DNA of 64,000 bases, taken from NCBI GenBank assembly GCA_937916515.1, contig CALFSX010000154.1:19158-83157 (forward strand). Reading direction: 5' to 3'. The position numbers and the translations under genes were made by a program. A model generated the notes under the pieces. The model was not told where the DNA came from and did not search any database. It worked only from the letters and a program-made list of their open reading frames with translations. The first letter of the stretch is position 1. Each line of letters starts with the position of its first letter. Below, one piece after another: positions 29,643-38,441 of this stretch. This DNA comes from an uncultured Planctomycetaceae bacterium. Lineage in GTDB: Bacteria; Planctomycetota; Planctomycetia; Planctomycetales; Planctomycetaceae.

Positions 29643-30383
29643 TCACGAAACAAGAGCAGCACACGCTTCTTTAACGTCAATCGTACCTTCATAGATAGCT
29701 CGCCCAACGATGGCACCGATCAGGGTTGGCACTGTGGCGGCGATTTTTTGTAACGCCACGATGTCGTTCATTGTGGTGACGCCTCCGGATGCGATGACCG
29801 GCAGGCCCATTTCAGCCAGCGCCTGCAGGTCGTTTAGAGTGCCCTCGTCCACGCCTTGCATCATTCCGTCATTGGCAATGTTTGTGTAAATGACGGCAGA
29901 AATAGGCTTGTCGACAAACTGACGAGCAAGATCCATGACGGACACTTTGGAGACTTCCAGCCAGCCTTCAATGGCGATCATGGAATCTTTCGCGTCCAGG
30001 CCCAGGGCAAGTTTGTTGGGGAACGTCTGGCATGCCTGAGCGAACCATTCAGGCTCTTTCAGTGCTTTGGTTCCGATGATGACTCGAGTCAGCCCGATTT
30101 CTTCGATGGCCATGCGAATACTGTCTTCGCTGCGAATTCCTCCACCCATTTGGCAGGGAATTCCCGTTTCAAGAACGATACGTTTTACGATTTCGTGATT
30201 AACGGGTTTGCCGGCTTTTGCTCCATCCAGGTCGACAAGGTGCAGCCATTCGGCTCCCTGATCCTTCCATCGCAAAGCCATTTCGACGGGATCATCTCCA
30301 AAGACAGTCTCGTTGTTGTAGTCGCCCTGACGAAGGCGAACACATTTTCCACCACGGATATCGATTGCTGGATAAAGTTGCAT
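29643..30383 (-). CDS. hisA: ProFAR isomerase, histidine pathway
   Basis: HisA converts ProFAR to PRFAR in histidine synthesis. The 246-residue beta-alpha barrel has the N-terminal YPAIDIRGGKCVRLRQGDY with catalytic D8, the VDLDGAKAG segment near 50, the GGGIRSEDSIRM phosphate loop near 80 and the second catalytic aspartate near 130 (LGLDAKDS). The ASGGVTTMNDIVAL block near 175 binds the other phosphate. Length and motifs are typical of HisA; the VRLRQGDYNNE start favours it over HisF. It follows hisH after 107 bases. Confidence 0.95.
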   Translation of the reverse strand: MQLYPAIDIRGGKCVRLRQGDYNNETVFGDDPVEMALRWKDQGAEWLHLVDLDGAKAGKPVNHEIVKRIVLETGIPCQMGGGIRSEDSIRMAIEEIGLTRVIIGTKALKEPEWFAQACQTFPNKLALGLDAKDSMIAIEGWLEVSKVSVMDLARQFVDKPISAVIYTNIANDGMMQGVDEGTLNDLQALAEMGLPVIASGGVTTMNDIVALQKIAATVPTLIGAIVGRAIYEGTIDVKEACAALVS

Positions 30384-30490
30384 GATTGCTGTTTGGGGTT
30401 AACGAATTGTTGTTTGATTCAATTGGACGGAGTTGCCGCGGATGTTCGACTGGCGACTGCAACCACCTGGTGAGCGTCTTGCACTATTGT

Positions 30491-31129
30491 TTATACAGAG
30501 CCGGCCACTGAGTTCTGAAAGTTGACGAAATTATTCAGCAGCTGCAGCCCGGCAGTCTGACTTTTTTCCGGATGAAATTGCGTTGCGAAAACATTGTTCC
30601 TGGCGACCATTGAAACAAAGCGTCCACCGTAATCGGTTTCTGCAGCAGTCCACGACGAATCTGATGGATCGACGTAGTAGCTGTGAACGAAGTAAAACCA
30701 TGCATTCGCGCCAATTTCTTTCAGCAGCGGGTTTTGTTCGTGGGTGGGCAGCAACTGATTCCAGCCCATATGGGGGATTTTCAGATCCGGTGGCAGGTCA
30801 AATCGCCGAACGCGACCGGGGATGATTCCTAGGCCTTCGTATTCTCCGTCTTCGTACGACAGTTCAAACAGTAACTGCAGCCCAAGACAGATTCCGAGAA
30901 ACGGCTTGCCACTGTTAACGGCATCGTTGATGGCACCGACAAGGTCTTGCTGATGCAATGCATTAATCGCATCGCGAAACGCGCCGACTCCCGGCAGGAT
31001 GACTCGTTCTGCTTTAGCGATCTGCGACGGATCAGACGTGATGATGGCCTGGGAGCCAACTTTTTCGATGGCTTTTTGCACACTACGCAGGTTGCCCATG
31101 CCGTAGTCGATAATTGTGATTGCTGACAT
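30491..31129 (-). CDS. hisH: Imidazole glycerol phosphate synthase, glutaminase subunit
   Basis: HisH is the class I glutamine amidotransferase that feeds ammonia to HisF in making imidazole glycerol phosphate. The 212 residues show [17 protein letters not shown] at the start, VILPGVGAF near 44, the nucleophile in [14 protein letters not shown] (cysteine near 79) and the [10 protein letters not shown] histidine/glutamate pair near 186. hisF is not in the window. It lies 46 bases after the zinc-ribbon protein gene and before hisA on the same strand. Confidence 0.95.
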   Translation of the reverse strand: MSAITIIDYGMGNLRSVQKAIEKVGSQAIITSDPSQIAKAERVILPGVGAFRDAINALHQQDLVGAINDAVNSGKPFLGICLGLQLLFELSYEDGEYEGLGIIPGRVRRFDLPPDLKIPHMGWNQLLPTHEQNPLLKEIGANAWFYFVHSYYVDPSDSSWTAAETDYGGRFVSMVARNNVFATQFHPEKSQTAGLQLLNNFVNFQNSVAGSV

Positions 31130-31175
31130 AAAAAGCGATCATAATGATAGGCGTTTGGCGACAAAGTGCAGACGG

Positions 31176-32102
31176 CTATCTTCCCGTTGAAAGGTTGAAG
31201 TTGAATTCGTTGTCTTCACCGACAGCGATTTCTTTTTGACCGTCGGAACCCGGTAGCCGAAATTCGCTTCCATTGATGTCCATGATGGTGACGTTATGTT
31301 TGCCCGGCAACACGCCTTCGTTAACGTCATCCCACATCAATACAAATTTTCCAGCAGCATCGGTGTAAGCTACTGAAGGAGTCGCAAGCTGATTTTCACC
31401 TGCATTGGGGTCGCGCACGGGGGCAAATTGAACTCGGGCACCAGACATTGGAGCGTTGTTCATCATGACGATACCGTGACCGTATTCCAGGTCTGGCAAA
31501 GATTCGGAAAGCATCCACCCAATCAGAAAGTACAGTACAACCAAAGTGGCTGCCAGCCCTGCTCCGCCCTTGATGGCAAACTGCTTGAAGGCTTCTTTTT
31601 CTTCTGCCGCTCTTTGTTCTTCACGTGTTAGTGGCGGTGGTTCTGATGTTTTGCCACGTTTTTGATCGTAGTTTCGGGTGAGCGCATCGGCTGCGGAACC
31701 GGCCGTCACAAGTTCTGCGACAGCTGCAGCGGCCTCAAGGTTCCCCTTGTTCTTCGTCTCGTGCTTCTTTTTCTTTGAAGCTTCGTGTTCGCGCATCAAA
31801 TCTGCGACGGATGGCTTCGGTACACCCGGTGCAAGACCCTTGCTGGCAACAACCGCAACAGGAGCCACTGGTGTGTCGTAAAGATCGGTGTCTGCCGGGT
31901 CAACTTTCGGAGTAATCTTCAGCGGCATATCGATGGGAGGCTCTGTATCGACAGGCGTCTCATCAACAACAGCAGGCGTTACTTCCGGCGACGGAATAAC
32001 AAACGGCGTCTTGCACTTGGGGCACTTGGCTTTCGTTCCCGCCAACTCGTCTCTGATTTTCAGAACAGATTCGCATTCCGGGCAGGCATAACGAATGGTC
32101 AT
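31176..32102 (-). CDS. MJ0042-type zinc-ribbon membrane protein with C-terminal carboxypeptidase-regulatory-like domain
   Basis: The 308-residue protein begins with a zinc ribbon of the MJ0042 type (CPEC near 8-11 and CPKC near 28-31). A linker rich in P, T, D and E follows to about 110, then charged low-complexity KKKKHETKNK near 113. One transmembrane helix (GLAATLVVLYFLIGWMLS, about 180-198) divides the protein. The remaining 100 residues form a transthyretin/carboxypeptidase-regulatory-like beta domain (GHGIVMMNNAPMSGARVQF, VAYTDAAGKFVL, VLPGKHNVTI). Similar layouts are common in planctomycetes. The role is unknown; the zinc ribbon would be cytoplasmic and the beta domain exported. It precedes hisH by 46 bases. 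Confidence 0.75.
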   Translation of the reverse strand: MTIRYACPECESVLKIRDELAGTKAKCPKCKTPFVIPSPEVTPAVVDETPVDTEPPIDMPLKITPKVDPADTDLYDTPVAPVAVVASKGLAPGVPKPSVADLMREHEASKKKKHETKNKGNLEAAAAVAELVTAGSAADALTRNYDQKRGKTSEPPPLTREEQRAAEEKEAFKQFAIKGGAGLAATLVVLYFLIGWMLSESLPDLEYGHGIVMMNNAPMSGARVQFAPVRDPNAGENQLATPSVAYTDAAGKFVLMWDDVNEGVLPGKHNVTIMDINGSEFRLPGSDGQKEIAVGEDNEFNFNLSTGR

Positions 32103-32302
32103 GTTTTTGACCCTGAATTGATTAGAACTGAAAAAATAGATTGCCGGACGACACTAGAAGAGGCACTTTGCAGAAGCGACCCAATGTTAAATTGTTGACA
32201 GCGAGTCTTCCAGCGACAAGTCAACGACGTTCGCCGTATCGTTCTCTGCTGCCGAGGCCTGATTACCCGGAGATATGTTAATTTGTCAGCACAGCAAATG
32301 AC

Positions 32303-32331
32303 AGAACCGCAACGTTTTACGTTGCGGTTCT
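32303..32331 (-). terminator. Hairpin terminator after the pseudopilin gene at 32385
   Basis: A perfect 12-base stem (32303-32314 with 32320-32331) around a five-base loop lies 54 bases past the stop codon. The minus-strand flank is not strongly T-rich, while the plus-strand flank has TTTTAA. It separates the pseudopilin gene from the zinc-ribbon gene downstream. Confidence 0.6.
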
Positions 32332-32384
32332 GAAGTTTTAATCAAGACCGCAATTTCTGCTGTCTTTGCTGGAAAATGTCAGGC

Positions 32385-33530
32385 CTAAAAGCCGTTGCCA
32401 ACTGGAACGCCTTGAGCCATGTTGCCCAAACGCTGCCACACGTCCAGTCCGATGGATTCGCTGACCGTTCGAGCAGAACCATCTGCCAGGGCAACCTGTA
32501 CGATGCCCGAGTGCGGCCCACCAGCTGCTTCGAAGTGCTCCTTTTTGTTTGGTGGCAATCTTGTGGAAAACATTGTTGCAGGTCCGCCCCACGCCCATCC
32601 ATCGTAAGGGTATCGCAGAAGCGGCTGAACGTTTCGATACTCTGGATTTAATCCGATGAATCGTTCTGCTTCGGCGACCAGAATCGTTTGAGAAGTACCG
32701 TCAGAGATGCTGGCAATTGTTGTTGAACTGTTTGGGCCAAATACGCCAGAGTTACCTCCTGATTGGCAGAACTGAATTGTCGCCGTTGATGTGTTGGACG
32801 TGTTGATTGCAGCTAGATCCGGGCCTGAAAGGTACCACGTGGTACGGGCGTCTGGCTGCGTTGGATCAATTGTGCTTCCGACGTAAAACAGCGTCCCTGA
32901 ACCTGCGCAGCCTGCGTAGTCGTTTCCGCCCGCAGACTGAAGTGGATCTACACGTCTGGCGTGTGACATCTTTGCGGTCGTCTCCATGGCAGCTCTACGT
33001 GACGGGCAATAGAACGCCGCAACGTGTGTATTGCCTGGAGCTTCGTCTGCGATCAGCGCACCTGTGTTCACGTTGGTGGTGGTCATGATGCTGCGCCACG
33101 TGGCGTTGTTTGTATTGCCCCAAACGTTAAGGCCCGGAATCCAGTTGTTATAGGTGCTCTGTTTTTCAATTTGAGGCAGGATATGCAACATCCAACTTTC
33201 ACCGTGAGGCGGCAGGACTTGTGGAGTAAGAATTTGATTCGATGATTCCAGAGGAGGAATTGTGCCATAGCTTCCGCCACCCGTGATTGACTTTTGAACT
33301 CGCTGCCATCCACTGATTTGTCCCGGAGGAAATACCAGGTGAGCGTCATGGTAGTTGTGCAGAGCCAGTCCGATTTGTTTCAGATTGTTCAGGCACTGAG
33401 TTCGAGCTGCTGCTTCGCGGGCCTGTTGAATGGCCGGCAGCAGCAAAGCAATCAGCAGTGCGATAATGGCGATAACGACAAGTAGCTCAATCAGCGTAAA
33501 GCCTCTTGATCGGAGCGATGCTTTTCGCAT
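32385..33530 (-). CDS. DUF1559 pseudopilin (type II secretion-like prepilin)
   Basis: The 381-residue protein has a class III prepilin leader: SLRSRG, then the helix [20 protein letters not shown] beginning at residue 11 and [19 protein letters not shown] after it. Prepilin peptidase (14755-15762) should cut after G10. The C-terminal half has the DUF1559 block [24 protein letters not shown]. These proteins are expanded in planctomycetes; their function is unproven but they are thought to assemble like pseudopilins. GGAAG ahead of the ATG at 33530 decides the start; the ATG-less extension to 33581 is rejected. A terminator follows at 32303-32331. Confidence 0.93.
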   Translation of the reverse strand: MRKASLRSRGFTLIELLVVIAIIALLIALLLPAIQQAREAAARTQCLNNLKQIGLALHNYHDAHLVFPPGQISGWQRVQKSITGGGSYGTIPPLESSNQILTPQVLPPHGESWMLHILPQIEKQSTYNNWIPGLNVWGNTNNATWRSIMTTTNVNTGALIADEAPGNTHVAAFYCPSRRAAMETTAKMSHARRVDPLQSAGGNDYAGCAGSGTLFYVGSTIDPTQPDARTTWYLSGPDLAAINTSNTSTATIQFCQSGGNSGVFGPNSSTTIASISDGTSQTILVAEAERFIGLNPEYRNVQPLLRYPYDGWAWGGPATMFSTRLPPNKKEHFEAAGGPHSGIVQVALADGSARTVSESIGLDVWQRLGNMAQGVPVGNGF

Positions 33531-33817
33531 GTGTGCTTCCTTTTCTGTGGGAATATTTGTTCGAAGAAGACCGTGCGGCAAATTGCCGCATCTGTTCTAT
33601 TGTAAGCCAGTGGTTGAGTCGGCGTTACACTCTTTTCTGATGACCACGAAACATCCTGCAGTTGTTTTTGATTCTACAGAATTGTGACGAATCAGGAAAA
33701 ATCCAATTTTTAAACATCTCATTGGTCGCAGCCAACGGAGACTGTTCTGACGTTGTCGCCATCATGGGACCGATTTATCCGGACCATAGTGTACCAGCAA
33801 ATTTTGAACCGGAAGCA

Positions 33818-34945
33818 TCAATCTTTTGTGGTTGAGCCCTGTTTTGCCAGTTTTCTCAATATTTCGGCACCCTTCAGAATCGTCTGGTCCTCCGCCGCAA
33901 AGGACAATCGGAAGTGCGTATCCACGGAACTGAATACCTGGCCCGGAATGATCAGCAGGTTGTTTTTAATGGCTTCAGTCACAAATTCCGTGCCAGTGCC
34001 CCACGGAGTCTTCAAAAACAGATAGAAGGCTCCTTCGCCACCCTGGATCTCAAAGTCATCCTTAAGTTCAGATACGATCAAGTCTCGCTTGCGTCTGTAG
34101 TCCTGAAGGTTTTCTGACAGGTCCATTTCCCATGCGGTCAGTCCGGCCCACTGTACGGGATGGGGAGCACACACAAACGTAAACTGCTGCAGCTTCATCA
34201 TCTGTTGAATTACTGCGCTGGGGCCATGAACATAACCAAGTCGCAGCCCGGTCATTGAATGTGACTTGCTGAAGCCATCGATTACGATTGTTTCATCGTT
34301 GTATGTTGCGGGACTGTGGAATTCACCGTCGTAGCAAAACGACTTGTAGATTTCGTCACTGATTAACGCGATGTCGTGCTTCTTCGCGATTGCTGCCAGA
34401 ATCTTAACTTCTTCTGCAGTTGCAACAGTCCCCGTTGGGTTGCCCGGGCTGTTAAACAGAATGACCTTTGTCTTGTCTGTGATGGCCGCTTCCACAGCTT
34501 CGGCGCGAATACGAAAGTCCGGGTACGTGGACACCTGGACAACTTTTCCGCCAGCCAGAGTTGTGAGATGTTTGTACATCACAAACCATGGGTCAAACAC
34601 CAGCACTTCGTCGCCGGGATCAATCAACGTGCACAGCGCCAGCATGAGTGCTCCGCTGGTGCCAGACGTCATGAATATTTTTCGGTCGGTATGTTGGTAT
34701 GTTGTGTCGACATAAGACTGCAGCTTTTGCAGCAACGGCGAAATGCCCTGCGTTTGGCTGTAGGCGTTCTTTCCATCCTGAACCGCCTGGCACAGCGCAT
34801 CTTTGACCTGCTGAGGAGTGTCGAAATGCGGCTGCCCGATGCTAAGGTTCACCGGATCTTTCATGGAAGCTGCAAGATCGAAAACCTTTCGAATGCCAGA
34901 CGCGTCAATTTGACTCATCCGCTTCGCAATCCACTTGTCGCTCAT
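33818..34945 (-). CDS. Class I aminotransferase (aspartate-type, fold I PLP)
   Basis: The 375-residue enzyme has the AAT_I fold: NLSIGQPHFDTP near 34, MTSGTSGALMLAL near 93, the NSPGNPTG motif near 167, SDEIYKSF near 198 and the PLP-lysine block DGFSKSHSMTGLRLGY near 223 (lysine about 227), then FRLSFAA near the end. Family members transaminate aspartate, alanine or branched substrates; exact specificity is unknown. The ATG at 34945 has AAGAAG upstream and removes a 25-residue extension from a GTG at 35020. A terminator at 35128-35158 isolates it from the PEP-CTERM gene. Confidence 0.92.
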   Translation of the reverse strand: MSDKWIAKRMSQIDASGIRKVFDLAASMKDPVNLSIGQPHFDTPQQVKDALCQAVQDGKNAYSQTQGISPLLQKLQSYVDTTYQHTDRKIFMTSGTSGALMLALCTLIDPGDEVLVFDPWFVMYKHLTTLAGGKVVQVSTYPDFRIRAEAVEAAITDKTKVILFNSPGNPTGTVATAEEVKILAAIAKKHDIALISDEIYKSFCYDGEFHSPATYNDETIVIDGFSKSHSMTGLRLGYVHGPSAVIQQMMKLQQFTFVCAPHPVQWAGLTAWEMDLSENLQDYRRKRDLIVSELKDDFEIQGGEGAFYLFLKTPWGTGTEFVTEAIKNNLLIIPGQVFSSVDTHFRLSFAAEDQTILKGAEILRKLAKQGSTTKD

Positions 34946-35127
34946 GCTTGTTTCTTCTTGGTTTTGTATCGCGCAGTTGGTGAGGAAAATTTGGTTCGGG
35001 CAGCCTGCGGGCCAATTCACGTGTTTATTGGTTTCGTTCGGCCAGACGATTTATTTGGCGCAGCGGCAATTACGCGTGTTGTGCTTATCGGTCTTCGGCC
35101 TGGATTCTGACGCCACCTAACAGAAAA

Positions 35128-35158
35128 CCCCTTCCCTGTTCTTTTACCAGGGAAGGGG
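35128..35158 (-). terminator. Strong bidirectional terminator after the PEP-CTERM gene
   Basis: A perfect 11-base stem (35128-35138 with 35148-35158) around nine bases is flanked by T-runs on both strands: ATTTTTTAA on plus and TTTTCTG on minus. It sits 41 bases past the PEP-CTERM stop at 35199. Confidence 0.8.
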
Positions 35159-35198
35159 CCATTTTTTAACTGTTTGTAACGGGCTTAACGGCTATCGT

Positions 35199-36944
35199 TT
35201 AGCTTGCAGAATCATTATCAGTCGCCGTTTGGTTCTTCAACTTCTTCTGACGGCGTTTATAAATCGCTCCACCGAATACTGAACCGACCGCCAGCATTAG
35301 CAGGCTGCTTGGCTCCGGCACAACGGGTGCGGTTGAGTCATCGCTGCCGACCTGATCTGTGTCGTCTGTGACGGTTGTCGTTTCATCTGTGGGATCAGTC
35401 GGTTCAGTGACCGGAATATCCACGCCCGGCTCTTCTGTGTTTGTGAATCCGTCGTCGCCACCTTCAGTGCCTGGTGGGCAATAGTTAGGATCTCCAGGAT
35501 CCGTTCCGGACCCTGAGTCGCCACCACTGTTTGAGCTACTGTCTGAACCTGAATTGCTTCCGGAGGTTGACGAACTGTCGCTGCCCGATGACGAGTCGCT
35601 GTTTGCGTCGGAGCCGAAGCCGCTACTGGATGTTGAATCTGCAGAAGATGAACCGTCGCTGCTGGAACTTCCACTTGATCCAGAGTTGCTGTTGCTGGTC
35701 GAGGAAGAGTTTGCAGTGGATCCAGAATTCCCACCGGCTGTTGTTCCAGAAGAACTTACCAGTGTGCCGTTGCCGAAACCGTCTGTCCCTGATTCACCTG
35801 AGCTTGTGCTTGTACCAGTACCAGTACCAGTGTTGGTTGACGTGCCATTCGCCCCTGACTCACCCGTTGATGAACCGGTTGACGTTGAACTGCCACCCGT
35901 TGTCGTTGTTGTGCCCTGGCTGGCTGTTGTCGTGTCTGGAGGCAGACTTGCCGTTTGGATGGTGTCGTTGGTGCCGGATGATTGTTGGCTTCCTCCGGAT
36001 CCTGAAGATCCAAGACCACTTCCACCGCTACTGCCTCCACTTGATGGAGACCATCCCTGGCCGCTGCTCTGACCGCCGGACGAATTTCCCTGGCTACTAC
36101 CGCCGCCACCAGTTCCTGTGCTCTGATTTGAGTTCCCTTGAGAAACTGTTCCAATGGTTCCGCCAGCTTCGCCTGTGCCGAATCCGCTACCGCCTGGTAA
36201 TACAGACCATGGCATCGATTCGTCGGTACCGTCGGTTATTGAACTGCCTTCAGTTGTATTCTCCGCGATTTCAAGCGGGTTGTCACTTGCTTCCGTTGTT
36301 GTTTCAATGGCTGTATCACTTTCTGCAACCGTATTTGCTCCCGAGACCAGCGTTGAGCCGGACCCTGTTGCGGCAGTTGATGAGTTGTTGGCTGGTTGAG
36401 AAGAATTGGCGAATCCGCCGTTTGATGATCCGAATCCAGATGATCCCAGTCCGGAACCTGACTGGAACCCTGAATCTGAACCCTGGCTGGTTCCACTGCC
36501 CTGTTGGAATCCACCAAATGTGGGTACACCTGAACCTGTAATTGCTCCGTTGGAATAACCGCCAGCTGAGCCAGTCGTGCTGCCGTATGAAGTTCCAAAA
36601 GCGCCGCCCAAGCCAGTTTGGCTGGTTCCGCCAGCGACAGCTTGTCCATAGTTGGAAATGGCATTTGAGGAATATGCTGATCCCAGGTTTGGATAGCGGT
36701 AGCTGTAGCCGTTTGAAGATTGAGACATCATCGACATGGCGACGGGATAGCCGGGCAGCACAGCAGACGACACCTGGCAGCCAACGATTTGGCCGCAACC
36801 GCAACAGCCGGAATTCTGTACGTAGGTTGGTCCGTAATATCCATCAGCCTTAGCATCTGCAGAACCGATCGCAGAGGCGGCAGCGATGCACGCGCCAGTT
36901 GTCAGTGCGTTTCGGATAAGCGATGTTAGAGTTTGTTTTGCCAT
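35199..36944 (-). CDS. PEP-CTERM sorting-domain protein, Ser/Gly/Thr-rich
   Basis: From the ATG at 36944 the protein has 581 residues. A signal peptide (about residues 8-32, ALTTGACIAAASAIGSADA) is followed by YYGPTYVQNSGCCGCGQ and then about 400 residues of S, G, T and N repeats (runs like GSGSDSSSTS). The C-terminal tag reads VVPEPSSLLMLAVGSVFGGAIYKRRQKK: VPEP motif, helix and basic end, the signature of exosortase-dependent sorting. The low complexity suggests a surface or matrix protein with many possible glycosylation sites. An acidic Thr/Pro segment (EPGVDIPVTEPTDPTDET) precedes the tag. The exosortase gene is not in the window. GGAG 12 bases upstream is the only ribosome site, and a frame extension to 37115 is not used. 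Confidence 0.9.
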   Translation of the reverse strand: MAKQTLTSLIRNALTTGACIAAASAIGSADAKADGYYGPTYVQNSGCCGCGQIVGCQVSSAVLPGYPVAMSMMSQSSNGYSYRYPNLGSAYSSNAISNYGQAVAGGTSQTGLGGAFGTSYGSTTGSAGGYSNGAITGSGVPTFGGFQQGSGTSQGSDSGFQSGSGLGSSGFGSSNGGFANSSQPANNSSTAATGSGSTLVSGANTVAESDTAIETTTEASDNPLEIAENTTEGSSITDGTDESMPWSVLPGGSGFGTGEAGGTIGTVSQGNSNQSTGTGGGGSSQGNSSGGQSSGQGWSPSSGGSSGGSGLGSSGSGGSQQSSGTNDTIQTASLPPDTTTASQGTTTTTGGSSTSTGSSTGESGANGTSTNTGTGTGTSTSSGESGTDGFGNGTLVSSSGTTAGGNSGSTANSSSTSNSNSGSSGSSSSDGSSSADSTSSSGFGSDANSDSSSGSDSSSTSGSNSGSDSSSNSGGDSGSGTDPGDPNYCPPGTEGGDDGFTNTEEPGVDIPVTEPTDPTDETTTVTDDTDQVGSDDSTAPVVPEPSSLLMLAVGSVFGGAIYKRRQKKLKNQTATDNDSAS

Positions 36945-37605
36945 CAAAATCCAGTCTCCACGTTCTTTTGTTTGGGTGCCGGTCTGCCGGTATTTGCTTG
37001 TCGATGTTTCTGGTTGTTTAAATGACGGTCGGCGAATAATTACCGCAATGATGTCGGAACAATCGATCAATGCGGAAGCATAGAACAGGAAATTGGGCGC
37101 GGCGGAAATCGCCATCCAAACCGCTCGGTATTCGCGTGAGAAGTCTTGCCGGTGTTCTGTATTCGAGGTTGTGCGGGATCAACAACAGTGATGACCTGAC
37201 GCAACACGCTCAAAACAACGATGATTTGATGAATTTTCGCATCACCTGTGTTGCCGAAACGCAACAGGTCCGGTGAAGCGGTCGCTGACGTATCAGCCCA
37301 GGTCAGCATCGCATCACTCTTGCAGCGAAACTGCCGTTGAAGACAAGAACACAAATGCACAAGTGCTCTGCCTGATCGCTGGCCGTCTGGCGATATTCGC
37401 GATCGAGTAACCGTAAACGCACGGTGAATCGCAGGTGTGACTGCGTCGTTCGGTTCTGCCCGGTTTTGGCTGCGGTTGAAACCCGGCTTGTGACGACGAA
37501 CGTCCGCCGATCAGGCCGCCTGTAAACACCGTGGGGCGATTCAATCCGGTCAGGTCGTCAGGTGATTGCGGAAGGAGGTAAGCGGTAAGACTGATCCGGA
37601 ATGTG
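36945..37605. other. 661-base gap between the PEP-CTERM and DUF gene
   Basis: It holds the promoter of the PEP-CTERM gene at its left end. Several ORFs occur on both strands (for example 37067-37360 and 37314-37544 minus, 36720-37083 plus), but none has a family or a clean ribosome site. I see no RNA gene or repeat that I can name. Confidence 0.4.
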
Positions 37606-38385
37606 TTACGCGGCTTTTTGTTTTCGACGGCGGCTGGTCTTCTTTTTCAGGCGATATTCAATGGCGTTGCCCTGTTTGCCGCAGATTTCGATGTGGTTCA
37701 TTTCTCGAAAACAGTAGGCCGCTTTTTGAGCGAGCCAACGCGGCATTTTTCCTCCCGTGGCAAGGTCAGCCGTGGTAAACACATCCGGCACGGTGACTTC
37801 CAGTGCCATCCAAAGGTCTTCAACCGTCTGCAGTGAATACGTGTGTTGAACTTCCACTAAGGTTCGATCGTGGACACTGTGCTTTCGCCGCCATGATTTG
37901 GTTTTGGGCGGCAGGCGTATTTCTTCCTGTTCAGTCAACAGCACGTCAAGTTGCAGATTGGGATGCGGAAACGCTTTCGTGAAGTGGACCAGTTCCTGAA
38001 AGATCCACGCTAACGTCTGTTTTGCCGGGCTGTAACGACTGCTGACCGTCTTTCCATTCAGCTTCGCTTTTTTGATCAACTTCTTGCGTGCCGCCAGTGG
38101 CTTGACGACAACAACGCTGTGGTTGCATGTGAGGTTGCGGATTTTGTCACGAATGGCCAGTAGTGAAGCGCACTGAATTTCGATCAAGCGGTCATCGCTA
38201 TCGATGGCGTCAATTCGATAGCCGTCCAGATCGACTTCGTGCCGACTGGTGTCTTGCACGTAGTGTGACTTAAGTTGATTATGAATGGTCGTAGCTATCG
38301 GAAGCGGCTTCCATGCTGCAGTGTACGATGGGCGTCGGCTGGAGGAACCGAAAAGTTTGAACGAACAATGATGTTGAAACGTCAT
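37606..38385 (-). CDS. Unknown protein, possible PD-(D/E)XK-like nuclease plus winged helix
   Basis: I recognise no named gene. In the 259 residues, a central block RIDAIDSDDRLIEIQCASL (about 57-75) fits the D...(D/E)-x-Q/K pattern of PD-(D/E)XK nuclease-fold proteins, with I-D-A-I as one strand and IEIQ as the catalytic strand. The preceding helix could be HNQLKSHY near 35. The C-terminal 80 residues resemble a winged helix (VFTTADLATGGKMPRWLAQKAAYCF...) ending in a basic KKKTSRRRKQKA tail that could bind DNA or RNA. It has no signal peptide, so it is likely cytoplasmic. Upstream flanking DNA holds a perfect inverted repeat (38391-38410). Function is speculation; only the coding status is reasonably sure. 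Confidence 0.6.
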   Translation of the reverse strand: MTFQHHCSFKLFGSSSRRPSYTAAWKPLPIATTIHNQLKSHYVQDTSRHEVDLDGYRIDAIDSDDRLIEIQCASLLAIRDKIRNLTCNHSVVVVKPLAARKKLIKKAKLNGKTVSSRYSPAKQTLAWIFQELVHFTKAFPHPNLQLDVLLTEQEEIRLPPKTKSWRRKHSVHDRTLVEVQHTYSLQTVEDLWMALEVTVPDVFTTADLATGGKMPRWLAQKAAYCFREMNHIEICGKQGNAIEYRLKKKTSRRRKQKAA

Positions 38386-38390
38386 TCCGT

Positions 38391-38410
38391 GTCAGGTCGC
38401 CTGACCTGAC
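38391..38410. repeat. Perfect 8-bp inverted repeat
   Basis: GTCAGGTC and GACCTGAC flank GCCT. It lies six bases beyond the start codon of the possible nuclease gene and 32 bases past the giant gene's stop codon at 38442. It could be an operator of the small gene or a weak hairpin ending the giant transcript. Confidence 0.5.
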
Positions 38411-38441
38411 TGCCAATCATCATAGTGAAACGCTGCAGCTT

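Noticed and set aside
29856..30473. 205-residue plus-strand ORF over hisA
   Set aside because: Shadow of hisA, which has all family motifs on the minus strand.
35531..36541. A 336-residue plus-strand ORF and a 172-residue ORF (35554-36072) over the PEP-CTERM gene
   Set aside because: Both are mirror images of the Ser/Gly/Thr-rich repeat on the minus strand; low-complexity codons keep the opposite frames open. Their products are Arg/Cys/Leu- or Pro/Val/Glu-rich with no family.
37067..37544. Several ORFs of 68-97 residues on both strands in the gap after the PEP-CTERM gene
   Set aside because: No family, ribosome site or codon bias like the neighbours.
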